64,000 bases of DNA from Ruegeria atlantica (GCF_013032005.1 NZ_WQBE01000002.1:186001-250000); one strand, 5' to 3'; positions 46,715 through 56,969 are shown, numbered from the stretch's first letter. The notes: generated from the sequence alone by a model not told the origin. Translations and numbers: made by a program.

Positions 46715-48271
46715 ATGACATTTCTTCGTGTGGCGGCGGTCGCACTGTTTTCGGCAACACTTTCCTCAGCCGTTCAGGCGCAGGATATCACGCTCACCTC
46801 TCATGACGGCAAGGTCGAGGTGACAGGTACCCTGCTTGGCTTTGACGGAGAGTTCTACCGCGTCGACACCCAATTTGGTGAGCTGACGGTGGATGGCTCG
46901 GGCGTGACCTGCGATGGCCCTGCCTGCCCCAATCTGACCGATTTCGTGGGCGAACTGAGGTTTTCAGGCTCTTCCGTCATGGCCGAGAAGGTGTTGCCTG
47001 CCCTGTTGATGGGCTTTGCCGAACAGGAAGGGCTGTCAGTCACGTCCCGCCAATCCGCTCCGGACAGTTTGATATACGAGCTTCATCAGGATGGGCGCGA
47101 CGCGCTGCTGGGCCGATTCTATTTCGATATCGGCAATACCGGTCAGGGCTTTGCCGATCTGATCGCGGATCAAACCGACATTGTCATGGCTTTGCGCGAA
47201 ATTCGCCCGTCAGAGCAAGAGGCTGCCGAGGCCGCTGGTTTGGGCGACTTGAACCACGCGCGCCGGTCGCGGGTTATTGCGTTGGATGCGTTGGTGCCCA
47301 TCGTGGCGCCGGACAATCCCGTGCCCCAAATCTCTCCCGCGGATCTCGCCTTGGTGTTTTCTGGCACGATTGACAATTGGTCCGCCTTGGGTGGACCCGA
47401 CGCACCAATTGCGCTGCACCTGCCCGACGCCGGATCAGGTCTGGCACAAGGGGTCGAGGATCAACTGCTTTCACCCACCAGTGTCGTTCTGTCTGATGCC
47501 GTTATCCGGCATGAGCGCAGCAGCGATCTGGTTCAAAAGGTCACCAAGGACCCTTTTGCCATCGGCATCGCTAGCCAGGCCGAGGCTGACGCGGCCCGCG
47601 CACTGCCCCTGACCGGTGGATGTGGTCACGTGTTGATGGCCACCCGGCAGACGATCAAGACCGAGGACTACCCGCTGACCTCACCCATGTTCCTGTACCT
47701 CCCCAAGCGCCGCCTGCCCCGTATCGCCCGGCAGTTTCTGGCCTATACCCAAGGCGACGCAGCCCAAAAGGCGATCCGCAATGCGGGTTTTGTCGATCAG
47801 GAGCCCGAGATGATGCGGATTGGACTGCAGGGCGATCGTCTGGCCAATGCGGTGGCCTCGGGTGGCCCCGAGGTTGGGTTGGAGGAATTGCAGCGCATGG
47901 TCGATACCCTCAGACCCATGTCCCGGCTGTCGCTATCGGTCAGATTCGAGGCAGGCTCGTCCCGCCCCGACGCACAATCACGGTCGAACATCCAGCATTT
48001 GGCCCAACAGCTTGAGGCCGGGACGCTGAATGCGCGCAAGCTGGTGTTCGTTGGTTTCAGCGACGGCGACGGAGCCGCGACTGCAAATAAGCGGATCGCC
48101 TTGCTGCGCGCCAAAACCGTGCGCAATGCGGTGTTGGCGGCGGTGGAAACTGCCATTCCCGATAGTGTTGAATTGCAAGTCGATGCGTTTGGTGAGGCGA
48201 TGCCGATGGCTTGCGACGACACCGAATGGGGCCGAAAGATCAACCGCCGGGTCGAGATCTGGGTTCAGTAA
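46715..48271 (+). CDS. PstS-like binding domain fused to OmpA-type peptidoglycan-binding domain
   Basis: 518 aa. Signal peptide (1-22, ending VQAQ), a small beta domain (25-75), then a phosphate-binding-protein-like region from about 85 (ELRFSGSSVMAEKVLPALL; LALVFSGTIDNWSALGG), and a C-terminal OmpA domain from about 410 (VRFEAGSSRPDAQS; NKRIALLRAKTVRNAV; WGRKINRRVEIWV). It should be exported and hold to peptidoglycan. A cell-wall-fixed ligand sensor or scavenger is a fair guess. Convergent with radC with 4 bases between stops. Confidence 0.83.
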   Translation: MTFLRVAAVALFSATLSSAVQAQDITLTSHDGKVEVTGTLLGFDGEFYRVDTQFGELTVDGSGVTCDGPACPNLTDFVGELRFSGSSVMAEKVLPALLMGFAEQEGLSVTSRQSAPDSLIYELHQDGRDALLGRFYFDIGNTGQGFADLIADQTDIVMALREIRPSEQEAAEAAGLGDLNHARRSRVIALDALVPIVAPDNPVPQISPADLALVFSGTIDNWSALGGPDAPIALHLPDAGSGLAQGVEDQLLSPTSVVLSDAVIRHERSSDLVQKVTKDPFAIGIASQAEADAARALPLTGGCGHVLMATRQTIKTEDYPLTSPMFLYLPKRRLPRIARQFLAYTQGDAAQKAIRNAGFVDQEPEMMRIGLQGDRLANAVASGGPEVGLEELQRMVDTLRPMSRLSLSVRFEAGSSRPDAQSRSNIQHLAQQLEAGTLNARKLVFVGFSDGDGAATANKRIALLRAKTVRNAVLAAVETAIPDSVELQVDAFGEAMPMACDDTEWGRKINRRVEIWVQ

Positions 48272-48275
48272 CTCG

Positions 48276-49031
48276 CTACAGATATCCCTGCGACCGAAAA
48301 CTCAGTTCATTCGATTTGCCGATGATCAGATGATCATGCAGCGTCAGCCCCAGGGCCAGACATGCGTCCTGTATCCGGTTGGTCATGTCGATATCTGATT
48401 GCGACGGGGTCGGATCGCCCGAAGGGTGATTGTGTACCAGGATCAAGGCTGACGCATTCAATTCCAACGCCCGTTTCGCAACCTCGCGCGGATAGACAGG
48501 TACGTGATCGACGGTGCCCTTGGCCTGTTCCTCATCCGCGATTAACACGTTCTTGCGATCCAGATAGAACACCCGGAACTGCTCCGTTTCGCGATGGGCC
48601 ATCGTGGTGTGACAATAGTCCAGCAGTGCATCCCAACCTGAAATCACGTGCCGCTGCATCACCCGCGCGCGGGCCATGCGATGGGCGCAGGCCTCAAGTA
48701 TCTTCAGATCGGTGATCACCGTGTCACCAACGCCCTTGATCTGACGCAGCCGTTCCTCGGGCGCGGTCAGAACCCGGTTGAAATCCCCAAACGTGTCCAT
48801 CAGCGCCCGTACCAGCGGCTTTACATCCTGCCGCGGGATTGAACGGAACAGCACCAGTTCCAACAGTTCATAATCCGGCATCGCCGCCGATCCGCCTGAC
48901 ATGAACCGTTCCCGCAGGCGTTTCCGGTGGTCTTTGATGTAGGACGGTAACCGACCCGAGGGCAGGGGCGCCACCGGGGCTTCGTCACTTTCAAACAGCA
49001 TCGGGGCTTCGGCAAAGGCGTCCTGAGTCAT
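48276..49031 (-). CDS. radC: RadC family JAB1/MPN-domain protein
   Basis: 251 aa. A helix-hairpin-helix-like part with LRQIKGVGDTVI (about 95-106) and a JAMM metalloprotease-type domain with VHNHPSGDPTPSQSD (His-x-His-x10-Asp set) near 200. Historically called DNA repair protein RadC, but that role is doubtful; a nuclease or protease-like function is open. ATG 49031 is preferred over TTG 49079. It is isolated; the thiF stop is 110 bases upstream on the same strand. Confidence 0.9.
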   Translation of the reverse strand: MTQDAFAEAPMLFESDEAPVAPLPSGRLPSYIKDHRKRLRERFMSGGSAAMPDYELLELVLFRSIPRQDVKPLVRALMDTFGDFNRVLTAPEERLRQIKGVGDTVITDLKILEACAHRMARARVMQRHVISGWDALLDYCHTTMAHRETEQFRVFYLDRKNVLIADEEQAKGTVDHVPVYPREVAKRALELNASALILVHNHPSGDPTPSQSDIDMTNRIQDACLALGLTLHDHLIIGKSNELSFRSQGYL

Positions 49032-49141
49032 GCGTTCAGATTTGCGCAGAATCGGTTTCCGAAAGGTTAACGCGCCCAAACGACCTTAGACCCCTTTGGT
49101 CGATAGTCACCGGTTTCCACCTACCTCGTGTATCAATTCAC

Positions 49142-50104
49142 TCATGTAGTTGAGGCTGCAACCAGGACAATCTCACCGGACCAATCCGATTGAATTTGCT
49201 CAGCCGCCCGCCATGCGCGCAATCCGCTAGAGCAACAAAGCGCAAGTCTTTTTCCTTTGTTAGGCTCTGTTTTCAGGGATTCAACAATGTCCCGACGTGC
49301 CCTGCTGTGAAGAGGCTCGGGGGCCTCGTCCCGGGTGCGCAGTTCAATGATCACATCATCTTCGGTCAATTGGCTGGCGGAAAGAAATCGAAAGTAGTGC
49401 GCCGGTTCCGGTGCGCCGTCAAATCTGAATGTGCTGTTGCGCAGCGTGCGGGCGTCAAACTGTACCAACTGTCCCAAAGGCGAGGGGTCCAGGCCAAGGA
49501 TCACGCCCAGCGCCATTTGCGCCTGCAAGGCACCTATCACCCCAACGACAGGGCCCAGCACGCCGGCCGTTGCACAGCTCGCGCCGCTATCCGGTGCATC
49601 CGGAAACACCGCACGCAAGGACGGCGCGCCAGCACAGAACCCACCGACATAGCCGGTCAGCCCCAATACGGATGCGCTGATCAGCGGCTTGCCCTGCAAC
49701 AAACAGGTATCCGACAGGATATAGCTGGCCGCATAACTGTCCGCGCAGTCCAGAACAATGTCAGAGCTGCGGACAAAATTTAACACATTCTGGTTTGTTA
49801 GAGCCTGATTCTCAGCCATTACGGTGATGTCACCATTCAGCGCCCGGCAGCGTTCTGCGGCGACTTTGGCCTTGGCGCGCCCACAGTCGGATTCAGCGAA
49901 CAATGTCTGCCGATGCAGGTTCGATAGCGCGATCTGATCCCGGTCCAGGATGGTTATATGCCCAACCCCGGCCCCGGCCAACAAGGGTAAGACCGGGGAG
50001 GCTAATCCGCCTGCGCCCACCACCAGAACCCGCGCTGCTGACAGGCGGGTCTGGCCTGCCGGTCCAACCTCGGGCAGGATCATCTGGCGGGCATAACGGC
50101 TCAT
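49142..50104 (-). CDS. thiF: ThiF/MoeB-type adenylyltransferase with C-terminal rhodanese-like tail
   Basis: 320 aa. Residues 1-235 are the E1-like fold: GAGGLASPVL, DRDQIALSNLHRQTLF, DCADSY, and Cys177 in SGASCATAGVLGPV. Residues 245-318 resemble half a rhodanese domain with the loop CSSGLRAW (Cys291 to Arg296). It should adenylate the ThiS C-terminus and may hand on sulfur itself. No CxxC zinc pairs of E. coli ThiF are visible. It overlaps thiE by 4 bases and ends the thi operon. Start 50104 follows GAGG. A MoeB role is not excluded. Confidence 0.85.
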   Translation of the reverse strand: MSRYARQMILPEVGPAGQTRLSAARVLVVGAGGLASPVLPLLAGAGVGHITILDRDQIALSNLHRQTLFAESDCGRAKAKVAAERCRALNGDITVMAENQALTNQNVLNFVRSSDIVLDCADSYAASYILSDTCLLQGKPLISASVLGLTGYVGGFCAGAPSLRAVFPDAPDSGASCATAGVLGPVVGVIGALQAQMALGVILGLDPSPLGQLVQFDARTLRNSTFRFDGAPEPAHYFRFLSASQLTEDDVIIELRTRDEAPEPLHSRARRDIVESLKTEPNKGKRLALCCSSGLRAWRAAEQIQSDWSGEIVLVAASTT

Positions 50105-50697
50105 CTCGTGACCTCGATCCATTCGCGAACGCGGGTTTCTGGATCGGAATTCAGCGTGATGTCCGTGACGACCGAGACGATGTCGGCCCCCGCCTGCAAG
50201 ACGCCCGGCGCCCGCTCAACGCTCATGCCGCCAATCGCGACCAGAGGGGTATCCCCCACCCGTGCCTTCCATTCGGTGACGCGTGGCAGGCCCTGCTGTT
50301 CCCATTTCATTTTTTTCAGGATCGTCGGATAGACCGGGCCCAAAGCCACATAATCCGGGTCCATGGTCAGGACTCGCTCTAATTCATCATCATCGTGGGT
50401 AGAGACACCCAGTTTCAGCCCCGCCTTGCGGATGGCTTTCAGATCGGCCTCGTCCAGATCCTCTTGCCCGAGATGAATCCACTCGCAACCAGCGTCGATA
50501 GCCGCCTGCCAATGATCATTGACCACCAGCACGGTGCCGTGGGCACGGCATAGTTCTAACGATTGGGCGATCTGTTCCCGTATGATCACATCAAGCTGAT
50601 CCTTGATCCGCAGTTGCACCAGCTTCACATCCAGGGGCAGCATCCGGCGCAACCAGTCAGAGTGGTCGAAGATCGGATAGAACCGGTCTAACATCAT
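50101..50697 (-). CDS. thiE: Thiamine phosphate synthase
   Basis: 198 aa. Substrate features: [53 protein letters not shown] and IGGMSVE. It joins the pyrimidine HMP-PP and thiazole phosphates. Slightly short but complete. Overlaps thiG and thiF by 4 bases each, so it is tightly coupled within thiDOSGEF. Confidence 0.94.
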   Translation of the reverse strand: MMLDRFYPIFDHSDWLRRMLPLDVKLVQLRIKDQLDVIIREQIAQSLELCRAHGTVLVVNDHWQAAIDAGCEWIHLGQEDLDEADLKAIRKAGLKLGVSTHDDDELERVLTMDPDYVALGPVYPTILKKMKWEQQGLPRVTEWKARVGDTPLVAIGGMSVERAPGVLQAGADIVSVVTDITLNSDPETRVREWIEVTR

Positions 50698-51458
50698 GAT
50701 AAGAAGGCCTTTCCGATTACCGGAGTTGATGGTTCGGCCATATCGCGCGCCTCGATCGGGTCGGCTTGATGCGCCAGTTGCCCGGCCTGAATCGCCAGCA
50801 TCATTGCGCGGGCCATGGCCACAGGGTTTCCGGCGCGAGCGACAGCGGTATTCAGCAGAACGGCGTCATAACCCAACTCCATCGCCTGCGCGGCGTGACT
50901 GGGCAGGCCGATCCCGGCATCCACAACCAAAGGAACATCGGGGAACTCGGCCCGCATCGCGCGCAGAGCATATTCGTTGTTCAGCCCCCGTCCCGACCCG
51001 ATGGGCGCCCCCCAAGGCATCAGCACCTCACACCCGGCGGTCAGTAGCCGCTCGCCCACTATCAGGTCGTCGGTGGTGTAGGGGAAAACCTGAAACCCGT
51101 CCCCGGTCAGTATGCGCGCGGCCTCGACCAGTTGAAACACATCTGGCTGCAAACTGTCAGTGTGGCCGATCAGTTCCAGCTTGATCCAATTAGTGTCAAA
51201 CACCTCACGCGCCATATAGGCGGTGGTTACGGCTTCTTTGACCGTGTGGCACCCAGCGGTGTTTGGCAGGATCAGCACGCCCAGCTCGCGGATCATCTGC
51301 CAGAAGGTCTGCCCAGCCCCGGATTCACGGCGCAAGGACACTGTGGCAACACCCGCGCCGCTCTCGCGAAACGCCTGTTCCAGAATGGCGGGGCTGGGGT
51401 ACTGCGCCGTGCCCAGCATCAATGAGTTGGGAAGTTGGGTCCCATAAAAGCTTTTCAT
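50694..51458 (-). CDS. thiG: Thiazole synthase
   Basis: 254 aa TIM-barrel protein. Schiff-base Lys region ([10 protein letters not shown]), [51 protein letters not shown] in the usual order (quoted in part). It builds the thiazole from DXP, dehydroglycine and ThiS-thiocarboxylate; its DXP comes from Dxs and its imine from ThiO. Starts 2 bases after the thiS stop. Confidence 0.95.
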   Translation of the reverse strand: MKSFYGTQLPNSLMLGTAQYPSPAILEQAFRESGAGVATVSLRRESGAGQTFWQMIRELGVLILPNTAGCHTVKEAVTTAYMAREVFDTNWIKLELIGHTDSLQPDVFQLVEAARILTGDGFQVFPYTTDDLIVGERLLTAGCEVLMPWGAPIGSGRGLNNEYALRAMRAEFPDVPLVVDAGIGLPSHAAQAMELGYDAVLLNTAVARAGNPVAMARAMMLAIQAGQLAHQADPIEARDMAEPSTPVIGKAFLS

Positions 51459-51460
51459 CC

Positions 51461-51655
51461 TCAGCCTCCCTGCATCGGCGCGACGACTTCAACCCGGTCG
51501 CCATCGGTCAACTTTTGAGCAATGCGCAGACCCGAGGGCACAAAGTCTTCGTTTACAGCTGTCGCCACCCGTCCAGAGAATCCACATTCGACCAACAGAT
51601 CCGAGAGGATTTCGGCGCACACCTCGCGCGATTCACCATTAAGCACGATCTTCAT
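51461..51655 (-). CDS. thiS: Sulfur carrier protein ThiS
   Basis: 64 aa. Ends in the diagnostic Gly-Gly ([10 protein letters not shown]), with [11 protein letters not shown] in the ubiquitin-like core. The C-terminus is adenylated and thiocarboxylated by ThiF. It starts inside the 3' end of thiO (17-base overlap in another frame) and continues to thiG with no gap. Confidence 0.95.
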   Translation of the reverse strand: MKIVLNGESREVCAEILSDLLVECGFSGRVATAVNEDFVPSGLRIAQKLTDGDRVEVVAPMQGG

Positions 51656-52616
51656 CAACCATCTCCGAATGTTTGTTGTCCAACGCCAGATCGGCCACGC
51701 CCTGCGCCAACGCTGGGGCCAGCAGATAGCCATGGCGGTACAGTCCGTTGGCATAAATCGTATGCCCCAGCCGCCGGATGCGGGGCAGGTTGTCGGGAAA
51801 AGCCGGGCGCAGATCGACACCGATCTCAAGCACCTCGGCCTCGCCAAAGGCGGGGTTCAGCGCATAGGCGGCGCTGAGCAGTTCCAGCATGGATCGGGCC
51901 GTGATGCGGCTGCTGTCTTCGCTTTCGATCATCGTTGCGCCCAGCATGTAGACACCATCCCCACGCGGCACGATGTACAGCGGCATCCTTGGATGCAGTA
52001 GACGTACAGGTCGCGTCAGGGTCACGTCCGGGCAGCGGATCACCAACATCTCTCCCTTAACGCCGCGCAGGTCGTGCAAAACCTCACGCGCGTGCAGACC
52101 GCGGCAATCGATGGCATTCTCCAGCTGGGTCGGGGCCAGTTTCCGGTGGAAGACTACCCCTTGGTCCTGCAATTGGCGGTGCAGATTCCGCAGCGCCTGT
52201 CGCGGGTTCAGATGAGCCTCATCCGTGAAATGCAGACCTTTGGTGAAACTGGTTAAATCAGGCTCTAAATTGGCAATTTCAACCTGATTAATCTCGGTAT
52301 ACCCCCCGGTCCGACGGGCGAACCGACGCAAATCCGGCAGATCACGCGGGTTGGCAACAACCAGCGTGCCTCGTTGTTCCACCCGAGTACGCGTAGACCA
52401 CCACTCGAACGCAGCCTTTCCCAGCCGCAACACCGGTTCTTCAGCGTTTTCAAACTCGCACCACGGGGCCAGCATACCGCCAGCCCACCAAGAACACCCA
52501 TGCGGGCCAGGTGGACCACTGGGATCAAAGATCTGAACCTTGGCCCCGCGCGACACTAGCTCGCTGGCTGCGGCCAGCCCGGCCACACCGGCCCCTATGA
52601 CCGACCAGACCGTCAC
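51639..52616 (-). CDS. thiO: Glycine oxidase (FAD-dependent)
   Basis: 325 aa DAO-family enzyme. FAD site VIGAGVAGLAAASELVSRGA, VQIFDPSGPPG, GCSWWAGGMLAPWCE (typical of ThiO), AIDCRGLHAR and YRHGYLLAPALA. It oxidises glycine to the imine needed by ThiG, the aerobic route in place of ThiH. Overlaps thiD by 4 bases and thiS by 17. The FAD P-loop is intact. Confidence 0.93.
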   Translation of the reverse strand: MTVWSVIGAGVAGLAAASELVSRGAKVQIFDPSGPPGPHGCSWWAGGMLAPWCEFENAEEPVLRLGKAAFEWWSTRTRVEQRGTLVVANPRDLPDLRRFARRTGGYTEINQVEIANLEPDLTSFTKGLHFTDEAHLNPRQALRNLHRQLQDQGVVFHRKLAPTQLENAIDCRGLHAREVLHDLRGVKGEMLVIRCPDVTLTRPVRLLHPRMPLYIVPRGDGVYMLGATMIESEDSSRITARSMLELLSAAYALNPAFGEAEVLEIGVDLRPAFPDNLPRIRRLGHTIYANGLYRHGYLLAPALAQGVADLALDNKHSEMVDEDRA

Positions 52617-53416
52617 GCGGGCCAGACCCGATGGAAATGATGAACCGGGCCATGCCCCTGTCCGACCATCAGACTGTCAGCTTTAGCAATGGCCCCTTGC
52701 AGATACTCATGCGCCTGCGCGACCGCGTCGGTCAGGCCCAGCCCTCGCGCCAGCCCGGCTGCTATCGAAGACGACAGGGTGCAACCGGTGCCATGCGTAT
52801 TGCGCGTATCGCACCGGGGGGCGGTGAATTCTGCCACAACTCCCGAAGGATCAAGCAAGACGTCGTGGCAAACGTCGCCGCGCCCATGTCCGCCTTTCAT
52901 CAATACCGACCGCGCCCCCAGCCCGCACAGCGCCATCCCCTGCGCGATCATCTGATCGGGGGATTCGGCATCCGTGGTGCCCAGCAAACAAGCGGCCTCG
53001 GGTAAGTTCGGGGTAAGCATGGTCGCTCGGGGCACAAGAACATCACGCAGGGTCTGAACCGCATCCTGTGCCAGCAAGCCATCGCCAGATTTGGAGATCA
53101 TCACCGGGTCCAGAACGACGGGGCCATCATACCCAGCGATAGTCTCGGCAACAGTTTGAATAATTTCAGGGGTCGCAAGCATGCCGATCTTGATCGCGCC
53201 TACATCCAGGTCGGTCAGCACCGCCTCGATCTGAGCGGCCACTACGTTGAGCGGTATGCCATGCACTGCGGTCACAGCCCGCGTGTTCTGCGCCGTGACC
53301 GCCGTGATCACGCTGGCCCCATACACGCCCAACGCAGACATCGCCTTAAGATCCGCCTGAATCCCGGCCCCACCGCCACTGTCCGAGCCCGCAATTGTCA
53401 GGGCAATATGCGCCAT
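52613..53416 (-). CDS. thiD: Hydroxymethylpyrimidine (phosphate) kinase
   Basis: 267-aa ribokinase-fold enzyme. IAGSDSGGGAGIQADLKAMSALG, VLDPVMISKSGDGLL, LTPNLPEAACLLG and NTHGTGCTLSSSIAAGLARG (anion hole with the catalytic Asp replaced locally by THGTGC form as in the family) are visible. It phosphorylates HMP twice before ThiE. It is the first gene of the operon and lies 55 bases behind the TPP riboswitch; GGAG precedes its ATG. Confidence 0.94.
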   Translation of the reverse strand: MAHIALTIAGSDSGGGAGIQADLKAMSALGVYGASVITAVTAQNTRAVTAVHGIPLNVVAAQIEAVLTDLDVGAIKIGMLATPEIIQTVAETIAGYDGPVVLDPVMISKSGDGLLAQDAVQTLRDVLVPRATMLTPNLPEAACLLGTTDAESPDQMIAQGMALCGLGARSVLMKGGHGRGDVCHDVLLDPSGVVAEFTAPRCDTRNTHGTGCTLSSSIAAGLARGLGLTDAVAQAHEYLQGAIAKADSLMVGQGHGPVHHFHRVWPA

Positions 53417-53471
53417 ATCGTTGCTCCATCATCAGGGGGCAACGCAGCATGGAAAACGTCTGTTTGTGTAG

Positions 53472-53561
53472 ACCGTTCCCTACGCCGGTATTGCCCGGAT
53501 CAGGTTCGATGGGTTAGCGCATTCACGCCTCTCAGCCCCTCGATCAGGGCACCCCAACGGT
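53472..53561 (-). promoter_or_regulatory. TPP riboswitch (THI box) of thiDOSGEF
   Basis: On the minus strand the element reads GGGGTGCC, CTGAGAGG, then GAACCTGATCCGGG and ends CGTAGGGAACGGT; closing stem P1 is ACCGTT/AACGGT (53556-53561, 53472-53477). These are the conserved aptamer parts that bind thiamine diphosphate. High TPP should lower expression of the downstream operon. No classic terminator is seen after it, so control of translation is more likely. Confidence 0.92.
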
Positions 53562-53642
53562 TGGCGCGACAATCTCAGGGGATGCGAAGGGATTCAAGGG
53601 CCAATTTTCGCGAAGTTCATGAACAAACTGGACCTATAAACG

Positions 53643-53668
53643 AAAAAAGCCGACCCAAGGGGATCGGC
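53643..53668 (-). terminator. Rho-independent terminator of dnaJ
   Basis: On the minus strand GCCGATCC pairs with GGGTCGGC through one G-U pair and is followed by six T. On the plus strand the same position would be a C-A mismatch, which fits use in the minus direction. It separates dnaJ from the thi riboswitch. Confidence 0.85.
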
Positions 53669-53693
53669 CTTTTGGCAACTTGGCGGAGTGATC

Positions 53694-54848
53694 TTAACCC
53701 TTCATCCCATCCCAAAAGGATTTGACGGATGAGAAAAAGCTTTTTGATTCCGGGTGGTTATCCTCACCCAAATCGTCGAACTCTTTAAGCAGTTCCTTCT
53801 GGCGGCTGGTCAGATTGACCGGCGTTTCCACCGCCAGTTCGATGAACATGTCGCCCACACCACCACCGCGCAGGGCGGGCATGCCTTTGCCGCGCAGGCG
53901 CATCTGACGGCCCGATTGGCTGCCTGCTGGTATTTGCACGCGGCCGCGGCCACCATCGATGGTTGGCACTTCGATCGAACCGCCCAGCGCAGCCTTGGCC
54001 ATGCTGACCGGGACGCGGCAATAGAGGTTCACACTGTCGCGTTCGAACAGCTTGTGATCCGACACTTCGACAAAGATATACAGATCACCCGGAGGGCCAC
54101 CGCGCATCCCAGCTTCACCCTCACCCGCCAGGCGGATGCGGGTTCCGGTCTCGACACCGGCGGGGATGTTGACGGACAGCGCACGCTCTTTTTCCACGCG
54201 GCCTGCACCGCCACAGGCTTTACAGGGGTTCTTGATGATCTGACCCAGACCCGAACAGGTCGGGCAGGATCGTTCGACGGTAAAGAAACCCTGCTGTGCA
54301 CGCACCTTGCCCATGCCCGAACAGGTTGGACAGGTGGTTGGCTCCACTCCGCCTTCTGCGCCCGATCCGTCACAGGCCGAACAGGCCACGGCGGCAGGAA
54401 CACTGATGGTTTTCTGCAGGCCCGCGAACGCCTCTTCCAGCGTCACGCGCAGGTTATAGCGCAGGTCCGATCCGCGCGCCGCTCGGCGCCCGCCACCGGG
54501 GCCGCCACGCTGACCGCCCATGAAATCGCCGAACAGATCGTCGAACACGTCTGAGAATGCGCTGGAGAAATCACCCTGACCAAAGCCGCCGCCCGGACGA
54601 CCACCACCGCCGCCCATACCGTTTTCAAAGGCGGCATGGCCGAAACGGTCATATGCGGCCTTTTTGTCGGCGTCGCGCAGAACATCATAAGCCTCGTTGG
54701 CTTCTTTGAACTGCGACTCGGCATCCGGGTTGTCTTTGTTGCGATCGGGATGCAACTCTTTGGCTTTCTTGCGAAAACCCTTTTTGATTTCATCCGCTGA
54801 TGCGCCCTTTGATACGCCGAGCACATCGTAGTAGTCGCGTTTTGACAT
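53694..54848 (-). CDS. dnaJ: Chaperone protein DnaJ
   Basis: 384 aa. J domain with HPD ([10 protein letters not shown], about 32), a Gly-rich linker (70-100, [15 protein letters not shown]), four zinc CxxCxGxG repeats starting near 145 ([32 protein letters not shown]), and the C-terminal substrate domains. It delivers clients to DnaK and stimulates its ATPase. Start 54848 ([11 protein letters not shown]) follows AAGGAA. Downstream of dnaK with a 74-base gap. Confidence 0.97.
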   Translation of the reverse strand: MSKRDYYDVLGVSKGASADEIKKGFRKKAKELHPDRNKDNPDAESQFKEANEAYDVLRDADKKAAYDRFGHAAFENGMGGGGGRPGGGFGQGDFSSAFSDVFDDLFGDFMGGQRGGPGGGRRAARGSDLRYNLRVTLEEAFAGLQKTISVPAAVACSACDGSGAEGGVEPTTCPTCSGMGKVRAQQGFFTVERSCPTCSGLGQIIKNPCKACGGAGRVEKERALSVNIPAGVETGTRIRLAGEGEAGMRGGPPGDLYIFVEVSDHKLFERDSVNLYCRVPVSMAKAALGGSIEVPTIDGGRGRVQIPAGSQSGRQMRLRGKGMPALRGGGVGDMFIELAVETPVNLTSRQKELLKEFDDLGEDNHPESKSFFSSVKSFWDGMKG

Positions 54849-54922
54849 CAGTATTTCCTTCAGCCTCAACGTATTTGGGCCGGCCCGGCAACCGGACCGG
54901 CCCACATTGGCCCGGTTACCCG

Positions 54923-56830
54923 TTAGTTACGCTTGTCGTCGTCCAGATCTTCGAACTCGGCGTCAACAATGTCGTCCTCACCCGGCGCAGCATCTGCCGC
55001 CGCAGGCTCATCCTCACCTTCTTCGGCTTGCGCCTTATAGATGGCTTCGCCCAGCTTCATGGCCGCTTCGGTGACGTTCTGGATGCCCGACTTGATCTTG
55101 TCGGCATTCTCAGTCTCCAGCTCGTCCTTCAGCGCGGCAATTGCCAGCTCGATGGCTTCGATGGTGGTCGGGTCGACCTTGTCGGCATGCTCTTCCATCG
55201 ACTTTTCGGTCGAGTGGATGAGGCTTTCCGCCTGGTTCTTGGCGTCTACCAGCTCGCGGCGTTCCTTGTCGGCTTCCGCGTTCTCTTCGGCGTCCTTGAC
55301 CATCTTGTCGATGTCTTCATCCGACAGACCGCCCGAGGCCTGGATGGTGATCTTCTGCTCTTTGCCGGTGCCTTTGTCCTTGGCCGAAACCGAGACAATG
55401 CCGTTGGCGTCGATATCAAAAGTCACCTCGATCTGAGGCATGCCGCGCGGTGCAGGCGGGATATCTTCGAGGTTGAACTGACCCAGGATCTTGTTGTCCG
55501 CAGCCATTTCACGCTCACCCTGGAACACGCGGATGGTTACGGCGTTCTGGTTGTCCTCGGCGGTCGAGAAGACCTGAGACTTTTTGGTCGGGATCGTGGT
55601 GTTGCGATCGATCAGGCGGGTGAACACGCCACCCAGCGTTTCGATACCCAGCGACAGCGGGGTCACGTCCAGCAGAACAACGTCTTTGACGTCGCCCTGC
55701 AGAACACCGGCCTGGATGGCGGCGCCCATGGCAACCACTTCGTCCGGGTTCACACCCTTGTGCGGCTCTTTCCCGAAGAACTTGGTGACCTCTTCGATCA
55801 CTTTCGGCATCCGGGTCATACCACCGACCAGAACAACCTCGTCAATGTCGCCAGCCGACAGACCAGCGTCTTTCAGTGCGGCCTGGCAGGGCTTCATCGA
55901 CTTTTTGATCAGGTCCGAAACCAGCGATTCCAGCTTGGCACGGGTCAGTTTCATGACCATGTGCAGCGGCTGACCGTTCGAACCCATCGAGATGAACGGC
56001 TGGTTGATTTCGGTTTGCGAAGTCGAAGACAGCTCAATCTTGGCTTTCTCAGCAGCTTCTTTCAGACGCTGCAGCGCCATCTTGTCTTGCGACAGGTCGA
56101 CACCGTGTTCCTTTTTGAACTCATCCGCCAGGTAGTTGACGATGCGCATGTCAAAGTCTTCACCACCCAGGAAGGTGTCACCGTTGGTCGATTTGACCTC
56201 GAACAGGCCGTCGTCGATTTCCAGAATAGTCACGTCGAAAGTACCGCCACCAAGGTCATAGACCGCGATGGTTTGGGTTTCTTCCTTGTCCAGACCATAG
56301 GCCAGCGCAGCGGCTGTCGGTTCGTTGATGATCCGCAGCACTTCCAGACCGGCGATTTTACCGGCGTCTTTGGTGGCCTGACGCTGGGCGTCGTTGAAAT
56401 ATGCAGGAACGGTGATGACCGCCTGCGTGACTTCCTCACCCAGATAGCTCTCGGCGGTTTCCTTCATCTTGCCCAGAGTGAAGGCCGAGATCTGGCTTGG
56501 GGAGTACTTTTCACCGCGGGCTTCAACCCACGCGTCGCCATTGCCGCCATCGACGATGGCGTACGGCACCATTTTCTTGTCTTTTTCGACTTCTGCATCA
56601 TCCACACGACGACCGATCAGACGCTTAACACCAAAGATCGTGTTGTCGGGGTTGGTAACCGCCTGGCGTTTTGCAGGCTGACCGACCAGTCGCTCATCTT
56701 CGGTGAAGGCGACGATCGAGGGCGTGGTCCGCGCCCCTTCGGCGTTTTCGATGACCTTCGGCTGCGAGCCGTCCATGATGGCCACACACGAGTTGGTGGT
56801 TCCGAGGTCAATCCCGATTACTTTTCCCAT
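54923..56830 (-). CDS. dnaK: Chaperone protein DnaK (Hsp70)
   Basis: 635 aa. [72 protein letters not shown] and the C-terminal acidic tail ([11 protein letters not shown]) are intact. ATP-driven folding chaperone, working with DnaJ and GrpE. First gene of dnaK-dnaJ, with a sigma-32 type promoter upstream. Confidence 0.98.
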   Translation of the reverse strand: MGKVIGIDLGTTNSCVAIMDGSQPKVIENAEGARTTPSIVAFTEDERLVGQPAKRQAVTNPDNTIFGVKRLIGRRVDDAEVEKDKKMVPYAIVDGGNGDAWVEARGEKYSPSQISAFTLGKMKETAESYLGEEVTQAVITVPAYFNDAQRQATKDAGKIAGLEVLRIINEPTAAALAYGLDKEETQTIAVYDLGGGTFDVTILEIDDGLFEVKSTNGDTFLGGEDFDMRIVNYLADEFKKEHGVDLSQDKMALQRLKEAAEKAKIELSSTSQTEINQPFISMGSNGQPLHMVMKLTRAKLESLVSDLIKKSMKPCQAALKDAGLSAGDIDEVVLVGGMTRMPKVIEEVTKFFGKEPHKGVNPDEVVAMGAAIQAGVLQGDVKDVVLLDVTPLSLGIETLGGVFTRLIDRNTTIPTKKSQVFSTAEDNQNAVTIRVFQGEREMAADNKILGQFNLEDIPPAPRGMPQIEVTFDIDANGIVSVSAKDKGTGKEQKITIQASGGLSDEDIDKMVKDAEENAEADKERRELVDAKNQAESLIHSTEKSMEEHADKVDPTTIEAIELAIAALKDELETENADKIKSGIQNVTEAAMKLGEAIYKAQAEEGEDEPAAADAAPGEDDIVDAEFEDLDDDKRN

Positions 56831-56940
56831 ATGTTCAATCCCTTTCTCTTCAAGGCGATGTCCCGAGGTCCGAACCCGTTATGGCACCCGGCCCCGATCT
56901 GATGTGCGCAACAGCCCTACACCATCGCGCGTCCCGGCGT

Positions 56941-56969
56941 ATATAAGGGCGGGATCAGAGGCCTGCAAG
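56941..56969 (-). promoter_or_regulatory. Heat-shock (sigma-32, RpoH) promoter of dnaKJ
   Basis: On the minus strand CTTG (56969-56966) and CTTATAT (56947-56941) are separated by 18 bases. This matches the alphaproteobacterial RpoH consensus CTTG-N17/18-CYTATNT in every defined base and lies about 110 bases before the dnaK start. Confidence 0.82.

Noticed and set aside
54800-56902. 700-codon plus-strand frame opposite dnaK and dnaJ
   Set aside because: It mirrors the strongly conserved dnaK and has no recognisable domains; long antisense frames are expected in high-GC genes with biased third positions.
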